From JASGCL01 sp965262775 (GTDB taxonomy: Bacteria; Pseudomonadota; Alphaproteobacteria; JASGCL01), in the NCBI GenBank assembly GCA_965262775.1, contig CBDHFT010000007.1, forward strand, positions 124,001 to 188,000: DNA of 64,000 nt, in the 5' to 3' direction. The position numbers and the translations under genes were made by a program. Shown in pieces: positions 44,881-52,907 of the stretch (position 1 is its first letter; each line of letters begins with the position of its first letter). The notes below the pieces were generated by a model. It worked only from the letters and a program-made list of their open reading frames with translations, did not search any database and had not been told where the DNA came from.

Positions 44881-46324
44881 GTTCTAACATAATCCGCTTG
44901 GGGGAGCAATCGGAACGTTCTTCCTTTTGTAATTAAGGTTGTTGATGTTCTAACATAATCCGCTTGGGGGAGCAATCGGAACGTGCCTTGGTAGGCGTTC
45001 TAAGAAGTTAATGTTCTAACATAATCCGCTTGGGGGAGCAATCGGAACTGCTGTCGCAATCATCAGCTAGGGCAACACGTTCTAACATAATCCGCTTGGG
45101 GGAGCAATCGGAACTTACTCAAACAAAACACAACAGAAAGGGTGGTTCTAACATAATCCGCTTGGGGGAGCAATCGGAACGCTTTTTCGGGGGCCGAAAA
45201 TGGATTTGATGTTCTAACATAATCCGCTTGGGGGAGCAATCGGAACCTAAAAGGGCAGGTGGATTTAAGCTTGGTTGTTCTAACATAATCCGCTTGGGGG
45301 AGCAATCGGAACCACGGTGCGCCAGGCGACAATAATTCATTTGTTCTAACATAATCCGCTTGGGGGAGCAATCGGAACATGTATTGCAAGGCTCAGGTGT
45401 ATGGCGATGTTCTAACATAATCCGCTTGGGGGAGCAATCGGAACATTCTTTTAGCCACGTACAATTTCAGTTCTGTTCTAACATAATCCGCTTGGGGGAG
45501 CAATCGGAACTTGATTACCATCTTTAACTGGCTCCGTGTTGTTCTAACATAATCCGCTTGGGGGAGCAATCGGAACTACGCCGACAAGATGTTGCGAGGT
45601 TTAAGTGTTCTAACATAATCCGCTTGGGGGAGCAATCGGAACTGGATTCTTGATGGAAGAAGGGATGATTGAGTTCTAACATAATCCGCTTGGGGGAGCA
45701 ATCGGAACACAGAACATGTTCTAACATAATCCGCTTGGGGGAGCAATAATGATTATTGTTGTTCTAACATAATCCGCTTGGGGGAGCAATCGGAACCAAT
45801 CAAGATAAGCATTATCCATCACGGGGGTTCTAACATAATCCGCTTGGGGGAGCAATCGGAACGCCTGTGCCTGTGGGCGCAACCCCAACCCCGTTCTAAC
45901 ATAATCCGCTTGGGGGAGCAATCGGAACAGCATCTGCGTGCTGGCCATAACAGTCATCGTTCTAACATAATCCGCTTGGGGGAGCAATCGGAACTGGGCG
46001 ATGTATTATTCTTTAAAAATAGAGGTTCTAACATAATCCGCTTGGGGGAGCAATCGGAACATTTCAACAATATTTTTATCGTTTGGGAATGTTCTAACAT
46101 AATCCGCTTGGGGGAGCAATCGGAACACATTTAGCATTACAGGGTCGCAACAATTTGTTCTAACATAATCCGCTTGGGGGAGCAATCGGAACGTGTATGG
46201 CGATGCTCAGGTGTCTGACAATGTTCTAACATAATCCGCTTGGGGGAGCAATCGGAACCGCAAATCGCTAATTTCTTCGGAAGCCAACGTTCTAACATAA
46301 TCCGCTTGGGGGAGCAATCGGAAC
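44881..46324 (-). CRISPR. Type II-C CRISPR array, 23 repeats and 22 spacers
   Basis: Repeats are 36 bp, starting at 44881 and recurring every 66 bp with 30-bp spacers. 22 copies look identical. On the plus strand they read GTTCTAACATAATCCGCTTG and then GGGGAGCAATCGGAAC. One unit (repeat at 45718) is defective: its last six bases are replaced, and it is flanked by remnants of 9 and about 7 bp. I orient the array on the minus strand because the tracrRNA reads that way. In that orientation each repeat ends TGTTAGAAC, an extended -10-like motif in the same place as in Neisseria and Campylobacter II-C repeats, where each repeat starts its own crRNA. Spacers at 45379 and 46193 share sequence. The flank at 46325-46430 is the presumed leader. 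Confidence 0.98.
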
Positions 46325-46380
46325 TGCACCAAGATGATTTGGTTGGTCATGCTGTTCCCTTTCTGCCACACCCCCCCCAT

Positions 46381-46430
46381 TGGGCATTATTGGGTATTAT
46401 TGGGCATTAACGGGCGTTAGTGGTCGTTTA
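46381..46430. repeat. Five 10-bp tandem repeats in the presumed CRISPR leader
   Basis: TGGGCATTAT, TGGGTATTAT, TGGGCATTAA, CGGGCGTTAG and TGGTCGTTTA follow one another without gap, directly before the stop codon of the next minus-strand gene and 57 bp from the last CRISPR repeat. A C9 run (46370-46378) lies between. The 10-bp period would put the motif on one face of the helix. Confidence 0.75.
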
Positions 46431-47675
46431 TTAAAATATCAACCCAATTCTACCGCCTAGTTCGAATGATAGCGGGCCAGGGGACTGGATTATGTCATTA
46501 CCGCTATGGTCGGTATTAATGTAAAGTATGCTTTTTAACTCGTGGATATACCTGGTGTAAATACTTAACGTAAAAAAATCACTCCTGTAATCAACTTGTA
46601 CAATCGGCGCGATTACAAACCCCGCGTCATCCTTTGCTATTGTTTGGGCGGGTGATGTGCGTTGTGTAGCGTATGGAATTGTTACAGGGATATTTGCTTC
46701 GGGTGTTGGCGCAGGTGTCGGTGTCGGCGCAGGCGTGGGCACTGGCGCAGGGGTTGGTGTCGGCGCAGGGGTTGGTGTCGGCGCAGGGGTTGGTGTCGGC
46801 GCAGGGGTTGGTGTCGGCGCAGGGGTTGGTGTTGGCGCAGGTGTCGGCGCAGGGGTTGGCGTTGGCGCAGGTGTCGGCGTGGGCGCAGGTGTCGGTGTTG
46901 GCGCAGGTGTCGGTGTCGGCGCAGGGGTTGGCACTGGCATGAGTATGATAGGCGGGGTCTCGGGTGCAAGCCAACTATCCACGGTGATTTTCTTTTCAAC
47001 ACCTGTTACAGTATAGATTAAATTAACAGTATAGCCAACGGCGGGAAGCCTAACATTATCTTTAATTGCCTGGGTAAGTTGTTCATAATCTATAATCATG
47101 TTATCAAGTTGCGCAGTTAAGTTTGCTGCTGTTGAAGATAAATCGGTAATATCAACCACACCATTATTAAAATCTTCGGCAGTAAGTTTTATTTTAATTT
47201 TATGTTGCGATAAGATAGGGGTTAGCGACCCAGGATTAGTTTGTGTGGGATTATCAACCGCCTGTATAGACGTAACATCCGCGCCCTTCGCAAGAAAATT
47301 GGATCCATTATTATTAACAGCAACATCGCTTAAACTAAAACCTAAACCAACGCCTGCCTTAATCGACCAGTTTTTGTTAAACTCATACCTATAACTTGGG
47401 GTGAACAACGCAATATTATAATTTACTTTTGAGCCAGCATTATCCCGAGAGCTAAAACCAACCCACTCGCCGTCCAGTGTAAAATTATTCCATTTGTATC
47501 CTATGCTAGCGCCATAACCCACAGCGATGTTATTCCCCACGCTAAAAGTTTTTCCGCTTTTAAATGTGAAGTCAGACTTGAAAGCATTTATCGCGCTCGC
47601 GCCGACATTAAAGTAAACCTCTGATTTGGCCAAGCTAGGCAATGCCACTAGAAAGGTTATTAGTATTTTTTTCAT
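46431..47675 (-). CDS. Outer-membrane beta-barrel-like protein with Pro-Thr-Pro-Ala repeat
   Basis: 414 aa. Signal peptide MKKILITFLVALPSLAKS. The mature N-terminus resembles a porin-like barrel (EVYFNVGASAINAF, NNIAVGYGASIGYKWNNFTLDGEWVGFSS, YNIALFTPSYRYEFNKNWSIKAGVGLGFSLSDVAV). A region with helix-forming segments (ADFNN-like EDFNNGVVDITDLSSTAANLTAQLDNMIIDYEQLTQ) is followed by a run of about 80 residues of PTPAPT repeats. It closes with strands ending in aromatic residues (FVIAPIVQVDYRSDFFTLSIYTRYIHELKSILY, FELGGRIGLIF), a typical outer-membrane C-terminal Phe. So a long extended loop is inserted between barrel strands. No family named. It lies 107 bp from the CRISPR array, but no link to it is shown. 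Confidence 0.7.
   Translation of the reverse strand: MKKILITFLVALPSLAKSEVYFNVGASAINAFKSDFTFKSGKTFSVGNNIAVGYGASIGYKWNNFTLDGEWVGFSSRDNAGSKVNYNIALFTPSYRYEFNKNWSIKAGVGLGFSLSDVAVNNNGSNFLAKGADVTSIQAVDNPTQTNPGSLTPILSQHKIKIKLTAEDFNNGVVDITDLSSTAANLTAQLDNMIIDYEQLTQAIKDNVRLPAVGYTVNLIYTVTGVEKKITVDSWLAPETPPIILMPVPTPAPTPTPAPTPTPAPTPTPAPTPTPAPTPAPTPTPAPTPTPAPTPTPAPTPTPAPTPTPAPVPTPAPTPTPAPTPEANIPVTIPYATQRTSPAQTIAKDDAGFVIAPIVQVDYRSDFFTLSIYTRYIHELKSILYINTDHSGNDIIQSPGPLSFELGGRIGLIF
46700..46938 (-). repeat. In-frame 18-bp tandem repeat encoding PTPAPT
   Basis: Copies of GGCGCAGGGGTTGGTGTC and close variants (GGCGCAGGTGTCGGTGTT, GGCGCAGGGGTTGGCGTT) lie head to tail within the outer-membrane-type gene. All keep the reading frame. 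Exact 18-bp copies in the middle (about 46748-46838) suggest recent slippage, whereas both ends are more diverged. Copy number may vary between strains. Confidence 0.9.
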
Positions 47676-48372
47676 ATTTTATGGATGTTGTTAGTATTTT
47701 CTTTATGCTTGATAAATATTATTAATATTTTTTTTATAGTTGAGAGCGTTTATTTTATTTTTTTAAACTTGTAAAGAATCTAAAAGTTGTTTTTTGAAAT
47801 ACAATTCATCGCATGATGGTTGATGCCAATCATTCTTGATGATGTAATTAATTTTTTCGATGAACAATCTCTAAGTGGTTGCAACTAATATTTTTGCAAC
47901 TATGCAACTTAATCCAAAAGTAATAATATTAAAATTTTCTCTTTTTGGTCGCGCAAAAAATTTACGTGGCTCATCTGAAGTTTTACTTAGAAAAATAATA
48001 GCCATGTCGGCGAATAATTTATTACAACTCTTTAAGGTTGAATAAAAATGCGTGGTAGCTATATAGTCAGATGTTTATTTGTAAATATTCCGTCGAAAAC
48101 GCCATCAGTTTTTTTAAACTTATCAAACTTGTCAATTTCCATCCGTTAAATTTTTTAAAAAAATTCGTTTTAATCGGCTTAGAGAATACAATCGGCCCCG
48201 CCCCCTCTCCCGCCGCGTGAAGAAAAAATTATCACTATATTGGGGGTTGCGATTTTTTAACCTCCGCCGATTGGGTTATTTTATTTATCGTGATTGAAAA
48301 CCATAAGATAATTAGATAAGGTAAATTGAAAAAATTATTTTTGCTACATTCTGAATTGTTTTTATCATCACC
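47676..48372. other. Long AT-rich intergenic region, no gene seen
   Basis: About 700 bp between two divergent genes. I see no plausible ORF, tRNA or strong hairpin with a T-tract. It is very AT-rich except for a short GC patch at 48193-48222 (GGCCCCGCCCCCTCTCCCGCCGCG). TTTTTTTAAACTTGTAAA at 47757 and TTTTTTTAAACTTATCAAACTTG at 48110 are loosely similar. The region must hold the promoters of the outer-membrane-type gene (minus) and the oxoprolinase (plus), but none can be placed with confidence. Confidence 0.5.
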
Positions 48373-51300
48373 ATGCGCTCCCCCAAAAAAATGCCCCCTG
48401 TTACCCATGATGTGCGGGATAGCAAATGGCAATTCTTTATCGACCGCGGCGGAACATTTACCGATATTATTGCTATTGCGCCCGCTGGTCATTCCACTTC
48501 GTCGGGCGCGGTGGTGGTTAAAAAATTCTTGTCCGATAATCCCCAACAATATAAAGACGCCGCAATTTTCGGTATAAGGCAAATCCTGAACCTGCCGCTT
48601 GATAAAAAAATTCCTGGCAACCTTGTCTCCACCATCAAACTTGGCACCACGGTTGCCACCAACGCACTGCTGGAGCGAAAGGGGGAAAAAACCGCCCTCC
48701 TCACCACGGCGGGCTTCGCCGATATTCTACGCATCGCCAATCAACAACGCCCCGATATTTTTGCATTGGAAATTATCAAACCCGACCAATTGTATGAAAT
48801 CGTGGCCACGGTAAAGGAACGTATGGATGTCGCGGGAAAAATTATCACCCCGCTTGACGAGGGTGAAGCAAAGCAGACATTGCAAAAATTATACGACCAG
48901 GGTTATCGTTCCATCGCCGTGGTGTTGATGCACAGCGTTACAAACGGTGCCCATGAAAAAAAATTGGCGGATCTTGCGCAACAAATTGGTTTCAATCAAA
49001 TCGCCCTCAGCCATGTGGTTAGCCCGTTGGTTAAAATTGCGCCGCGCGGCGACACCGCGGTTATTTCAACTTATCTATCACCCGTCTTGCACCGCTACAT
49101 CGAACAGGTAAAAAATGAAATCGAAGATGATGTCGAATTGTTATTCATGCAATCCAGTGGCGGCCTAACCACCGCGCCATTTTTTCATGGCGAAAATTCT
49201 TTGTTATCGGGTCCCGCGGGCGGGGTTATTGGCGCGGTCACGGTGGCACAGCAAGCTGGCTTTGATAAAATAGTTTCATTCGACATGGGCGGCACATCAA
49301 CCGACACCGCGCATTTTATTGGCGAAAAAAACAAATCAAACGATTATGAAAAAACATTCGATACCGTTATCGCGGGCACGCGCGTGCGGGTGCCAATGTT
49401 AAAGGTTGAAACATTGGCGGCGGGCGGCGGCAGTATTTGCCATTTTGACGGCAGTGCCATGACTGTCGGCCCCCATAGCGCGGGGTCAAACCCTGGCCCC
49501 GCATGTTATGGCCGCGGCGGCCCCCTAACCATTACCGATTGCCATGTCATGTTGGGGCGGTTGCGACCCGAATTTTTTCCGTCAATATTTGGTAAAAACA
49601 ATAATGAACCATTGGATAAGGCGGTGGTGCATCAAAAATTTTTAGAACTTTCCAGCCAGATGAAAAAATCACCCGAAGCCATAGCCAGCGGATTCATGAA
49701 AATTGCCGATGAAAAAATGTCGGCGGGTATAAAAAAAATATCGATTGCCATGGGGCACAATATTAAAAACCACCTGTTGGTCGGGTTCGGCGGTAATGGT
49801 GGTCAACATGTTTGCGCCATTGCCGATAATTTGGGGATTGACCATGCGTTGTTGCACCCCATGGCTGGGGTGTTGTCGGCCTATGGCATTGGCATGGCGG
49901 GGGTTACGGCGCGGCGCGAACGCTCGGTGGGGCTACGCCTCAATGATTCTCATTTAAAAAAAATAACCACCCTAAGCAAAGAATTAATCAAAGAGGCCGA
50001 AGCAGAATTAATTGCCCAATCCATCCTGCCCGCCGACCTTCATTATCACCTGCACTGCCGCTACGCTGGGTCCGATGTCACCCTCCCCCTCGCCATTCCG
50101 TTTCAAACTAAAGGAAAAGATTCTGCCCATTTATCGACAAAAAAAATATTTTTGCAATTTCAAAAATTGCACCACGAAAAATTTGGCTTTACCCAAAACA
50201 CCGATTCTTCAAAACTTATTATTGAATTGATTGCCATTGTGTTGCAAGGCCACAACCCCACGGCGGGGCGGCTTGCCAACTACACCCCGCATAACACATC
50301 CAGCCGTCAACCAACCGACGCCACCATAACCACGGCGTCGGTTTTTATAGACAAGGGTGGAAAAACAACAAAGAATGATATTCCCATATTATCGCGGGCC
50401 AACATGAAACCAAATAAAAAAATAATGGGGCCCGCTATCATTGTTGAAAATACCAGCACCAATTTTGTAGCGCCGGGTTGGAGCGCGCAATTATTAAAAA
50501 ATCATAGCCTGCTGCTAACCCGCGACAAAAAAACAAAACGAAATACCCAACCGCGCCATCATGTCGCCAACAACATCGCCGACCCCGTTACCTTAGAAAT
50601 TTTTAACAACCGATTCATGACCATTGCCGAACAAATGGGCTTCACCCTGCAGAACACTGCCTTTTCGGTTAATATAAAAGAACGGTTAGATTTTTCTTGC
50701 GCTATTTTCGACCACACGGGTGATTTAATTGCCAACGCGCCGCATATTCCCGTTCATTTGGGCAGCATGGCCGACAGCGTGCGCTACCTTATCAAAACCT
50801 ATCAAACACAAAAAAAGAAATTGAAAATGGGCGATAGCTTCCTTATGAACAGCCCTTACCACGGCGGCACCCATTTGCCCGATGTCACGGTTATTAACCC
50901 TGTTTTCATCGACAACAAATTAACTTTTTTTGTTGCATCGCGCGGCCACCACACCGACATTGGCGGCATCAGCCCAGGATCCATGCCCGCCCATTCAAAA
51001 CATATTGATGAGGAAGGAATCCTCATCGATCATTTTCATTTGGTTAAGAACGGCATATTGCAAACCGATGGATTAAAAAAAATTCTTACCAACCACCCCC
51101 ACCCCGTGCGCGACCTGGCGCAAAATTTTTCAGACATCCATGCGCAACTTGCCGCCAATAAAAAAGGCATCAGCGAATTGGAAAAAACTTGTGAAGAATA
51201 TGGGCGAGCACAAACCACGGCCTACATGGGTTTTATGAAACAGCAAGCCGCCACCGAAGTAAAAAAAGTTATCGAGCAATTGCGCGATGGTCATTTTACC

Positions 51301-52212
51301 TACCCCATGGATAATGGTGCGGTCATCACATTATCCCTGACCATTGATAAAAAAAATCAAACGGCCACGATTGATTTTACGGGCACCTCCCCCATTCAGC
51401 CCAATAATTTTAACGCCCCCTTTGCGATTGTCAAATCGGTGTTGCTTTATGTCTTCCGAGCATTGATTAATAAGAATATTTCGCTTAACGAAGGTTGCCT
51501 TCATCCACTCCGTATTATCGTGCCAGAAAATTGCATGTTGCGTCCGCGCTACCCCGCCGCGGTGGTGGCGGGCAATGTTGAAACCAGCCAGGTGATTGCC
51601 GATTGCCTTTATGCTGCCATGGGCGTCATGGCGGCATGCCAAGGGACGATGAACAACCTAACTTTTGGTAATCAACAATATCAATATTATGAAACCATTG
51701 CGGGCGGCACGGGGGCGGGGCAAAAACTAAATGGCACAAAATTCCATGGCGCCGACGCGGTCCATAGCCACATGACCAATTCGCGCATGACCGACCCCGA
51801 AATTATGGAGGCACGCTACCCCGTGCGCATTATCGAATATGCCATACGCCAGGGCAGCGGTGGCGGGCGCGATGAAACCAACGATGATATTGCCGCACCA
51901 AAAAATCTAAGCGAACATATTGGTCAAAACACAATGGGCAAAAAATTACATAAGGTTTATCCTGGTGGCAATGGCTTTACCAAGCGTATCTTATTTTTAG
52001 AAAAAATGACCTTGAATATTCTTGCCAACCATCGCGCGGTGCCGCCATTTGGTTTGCATGGCGGGGCCGCGGGTAAAGTGGGCGAAAATTATATAGAAGA
52101 TACCAATGGCAACATCGACCGTTTATCCGCCACTGACAGCCGCCTTATCAAGGCGGGTGATATTTTTACCATCCACACCCCAGGGGGCGGCGCGTTTGGC
52201 GAAGCGGATTAA
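48373..52212 (+). CDS. 5-oxoprolinase / hydantoinase A-B fusion
   Basis: 1279 aa. The N-terminal HyuA half has ATPase-fold motifs: WQFFIDRGGTFTDIIAI near residue 20, LGTTVATNALLERKG, LSGPAGGVIGAV and the metal/phosphate motif SFDMGGTSTDTAHF. The HyuB half starts near residue 735 (DPVTLEIFNNRFMTIAEQMGFTLQNTAFSVNIKERLDFSCAIFD) and contains NSPYHGGTHLPDVTVINPVF, ASRGHHTDIGGISPGSMP and VYPGGNGFTKRI-like blocks. As one chain of this length it is like ATP-dependent 5-oxoprolinase, which opens 5-oxoproline to glutamate, rather than the two-subunit hydantoinases. Substrate is inferred. Single gene by spacing. Confidence 0.9.
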   Translation: MRSPKKMPPVTHDVRDSKWQFFIDRGGTFTDIIAIAPAGHSTSSGAVVVKKFLSDNPQQYKDAAIFGIRQILNLPLDKKIPGNLVSTIKLGTTVATNALLERKGEKTALLTTAGFADILRIANQQRPDIFALEIIKPDQLYEIVATVKERMDVAGKIITPLDEGEAKQTLQKLYDQGYRSIAVVLMHSVTNGAHEKKLADLAQQIGFNQIALSHVVSPLVKIAPRGDTAVISTYLSPVLHRYIEQVKNEIEDDVELLFMQSSGGLTTAPFFHGENSLLSGPAGGVIGAVTVAQQAGFDKIVSFDMGGTSTDTAHFIGEKNKSNDYEKTFDTVIAGTRVRVPMLKVETLAAGGGSICHFDGSAMTVGPHSAGSNPGPACYGRGGPLTITDCHVMLGRLRPEFFPSIFGKNNNEPLDKAVVHQKFLELSSQMKKSPEAIASGFMKIADEKMSAGIKKISIAMGHNIKNHLLVGFGGNGGQHVCAIADNLGIDHALLHPMAGVLSAYGIGMAGVTARRERSVGLRLNDSHLKKITTLSKELIKEAEAELIAQSILPADLHYHLHCRYAGSDVTLPLAIPFQTKGKDSAHLSTKKIFLQFQKLHHEKFGFTQNTDSSKLIIELIAIVLQGHNPTAGRLANYTPHNTSSRQPTDATITTASVFIDKGGKTTKNDIPILSRANMKPNKKIMGPAIIVENTSTNFVAPGWSAQLLKNHSLLLTRDKKTKRNTQPRHHVANNIADPVTLEIFNNRFMTIAEQMGFTLQNTAFSVNIKERLDFSCAIFDHTGDLIANAPHIPVHLGSMADSVRYLIKTYQTQKKKLKMGDSFLMNSPYHGGTHLPDVTVINPVFIDNKLTFFVASRGHHTDIGGISPGSMPAHSKHIDEEGILIDHFHLVKNGILQTDGLKKILTNHPHPVRDLAQNFSDIHAQLAANKKGISELEKTCEEYGRAQTTAYMGFMKQQAATEVKKVIEQLRDGHFTYPMDNGAVITLSLTIDKKNQTATIDFTGTSPIQPNNFNAPFAIVKSVLLYVFRALINKNISLNEGCLHPLRIIVPENCMLRPRYPAAVVAGNVETSQVIADCLYAAMGVMAACQGTMNNLTFGNQQYQYYETIAGGTGAGQKLNGTKFHGADAVHSHMTNSRMTDPEIMEARYPVRIIEYAIRQGSGGGRDETNDDIAAPKNLSEHIGQNTMGKKLHKVYPGGNGFTKRILFLEKMTLNILANHRAVPPFGLHGGAAGKVGENYIEDTNGNIDRLSATDSRLIKAGDIFTIHTPGGGAFGEAD

Positions 52213-52244
52213 TGGAAATGGATGCTGAAGATTTGCGGGCGAAG

Positions 52245-52790
52245 CTATTTTTTGCCTATTTTTTCTTTTAGCTTGAGGGCGTAGGGATTACCGCGTTCTA
52301 ACGCCAACACCCTGTCGCAATAACGTAGGGCGTTTTGCGATTGCCCCGAAGCAACAAACAAATAACATAGGTTCAAAGGCGCAATGGGGTCGCTGGGGTT
52401 GAGTACCATGGATCTTTGAAAATCATTGACGGCAGGCATATATTGTTGCAAGCGGAAATAGGCTTCGCCGCGCTTATTATAAATATCGTAATAATTAGGT
52501 TTGAGAGCGATGGCCTTGCTGTAAAAAACCACGCCATCTTTGAATTCGCGATATTGCATAGCAACATAGGCGCGTTTGGTAAGGGTGGAATAATCGTTGG
52601 GTTTAACCGCCAAGGATTCGTCGAACAACAAAACGGCATCTTTATATTCTATGCCCGTTTCGGGGTCGTTGTTGTTGATGGTTGCCAAGCCTTGGCCATA
52701 AAAAACCTGGGCGGTATCTGGCACGTCGGCGCAGCCCACCAATATCCCGCCCATTATCAAACCCGTCATCAGGGATATAATTTTTCTCAT
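52245..52790 (-). CDS. TPR-repeat lipoprotein
   Basis: 181 aa. The signal peptide ends in a lipobox (MRKIISLMTGLIMGGILVGCADV; Cys20), so it should be lipid-anchored. Three to four tetratricopeptide units follow: AVLLFDESLAVKPNDYSTLTKRAYVAMQYREF, GVVFYSKAIALKPNYYDIYNKRGEAYFRLQQY, AVNDFQRSMVLNPSDPIAPLNLCYLFVASGQ and NALRYCDRVLALERGNPYAL. TPR proteins serve as scaffolds for protein complexes; the partner is unknown. It lies between the oxoprolinase (convergent) and comEC (same strand, 117 bp upstream). Confidence 0.85.
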   Translation of the reverse strand: MRKIISLMTGLIMGGILVGCADVPDTAQVFYGQGLATINNNDPETGIEYKDAVLLFDESLAVKPNDYSTLTKRAYVAMQYREFKDGVVFYSKAIALKPNYYDIYNKRGEAYFRLQQYMPAVNDFQRSMVLNPSDPIAPLNLCYLFVASGQSQNALRYCDRVLALERGNPYALKLKEKIGKK

Positions 52791-52907
52791 GCCGTTTTTT
52801 TTATCTTTCCTTATATCGTTTTTTATATCTTTCTACCACACAATCTTCTTAACACCAATAAGTGGATATGTGGGTGGGTTTGAAGTCTTTATTTATCAAC
52901 TGCTGGC

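Noticed and set aside
45063..46134. Open frames of 67-118 codons through the CRISPR array with repeating SDCSPKRIMLE, RLLPQADYVRT or SNIIRLGEQSE
   Set aside because: They are translations of the 36-bp repeat with a 66-bp period; the unit is divisible by three, so the frame stays open by chance.
46657..47021. Plus-strand frames opposite the PTPAPT repeat (Gly/Val-rich and Arg/Cys-rich)
   Set aside because: Low-complexity shadows of the 18-bp repeat; the minus-strand gene has a signal peptide and barrel-like ends.
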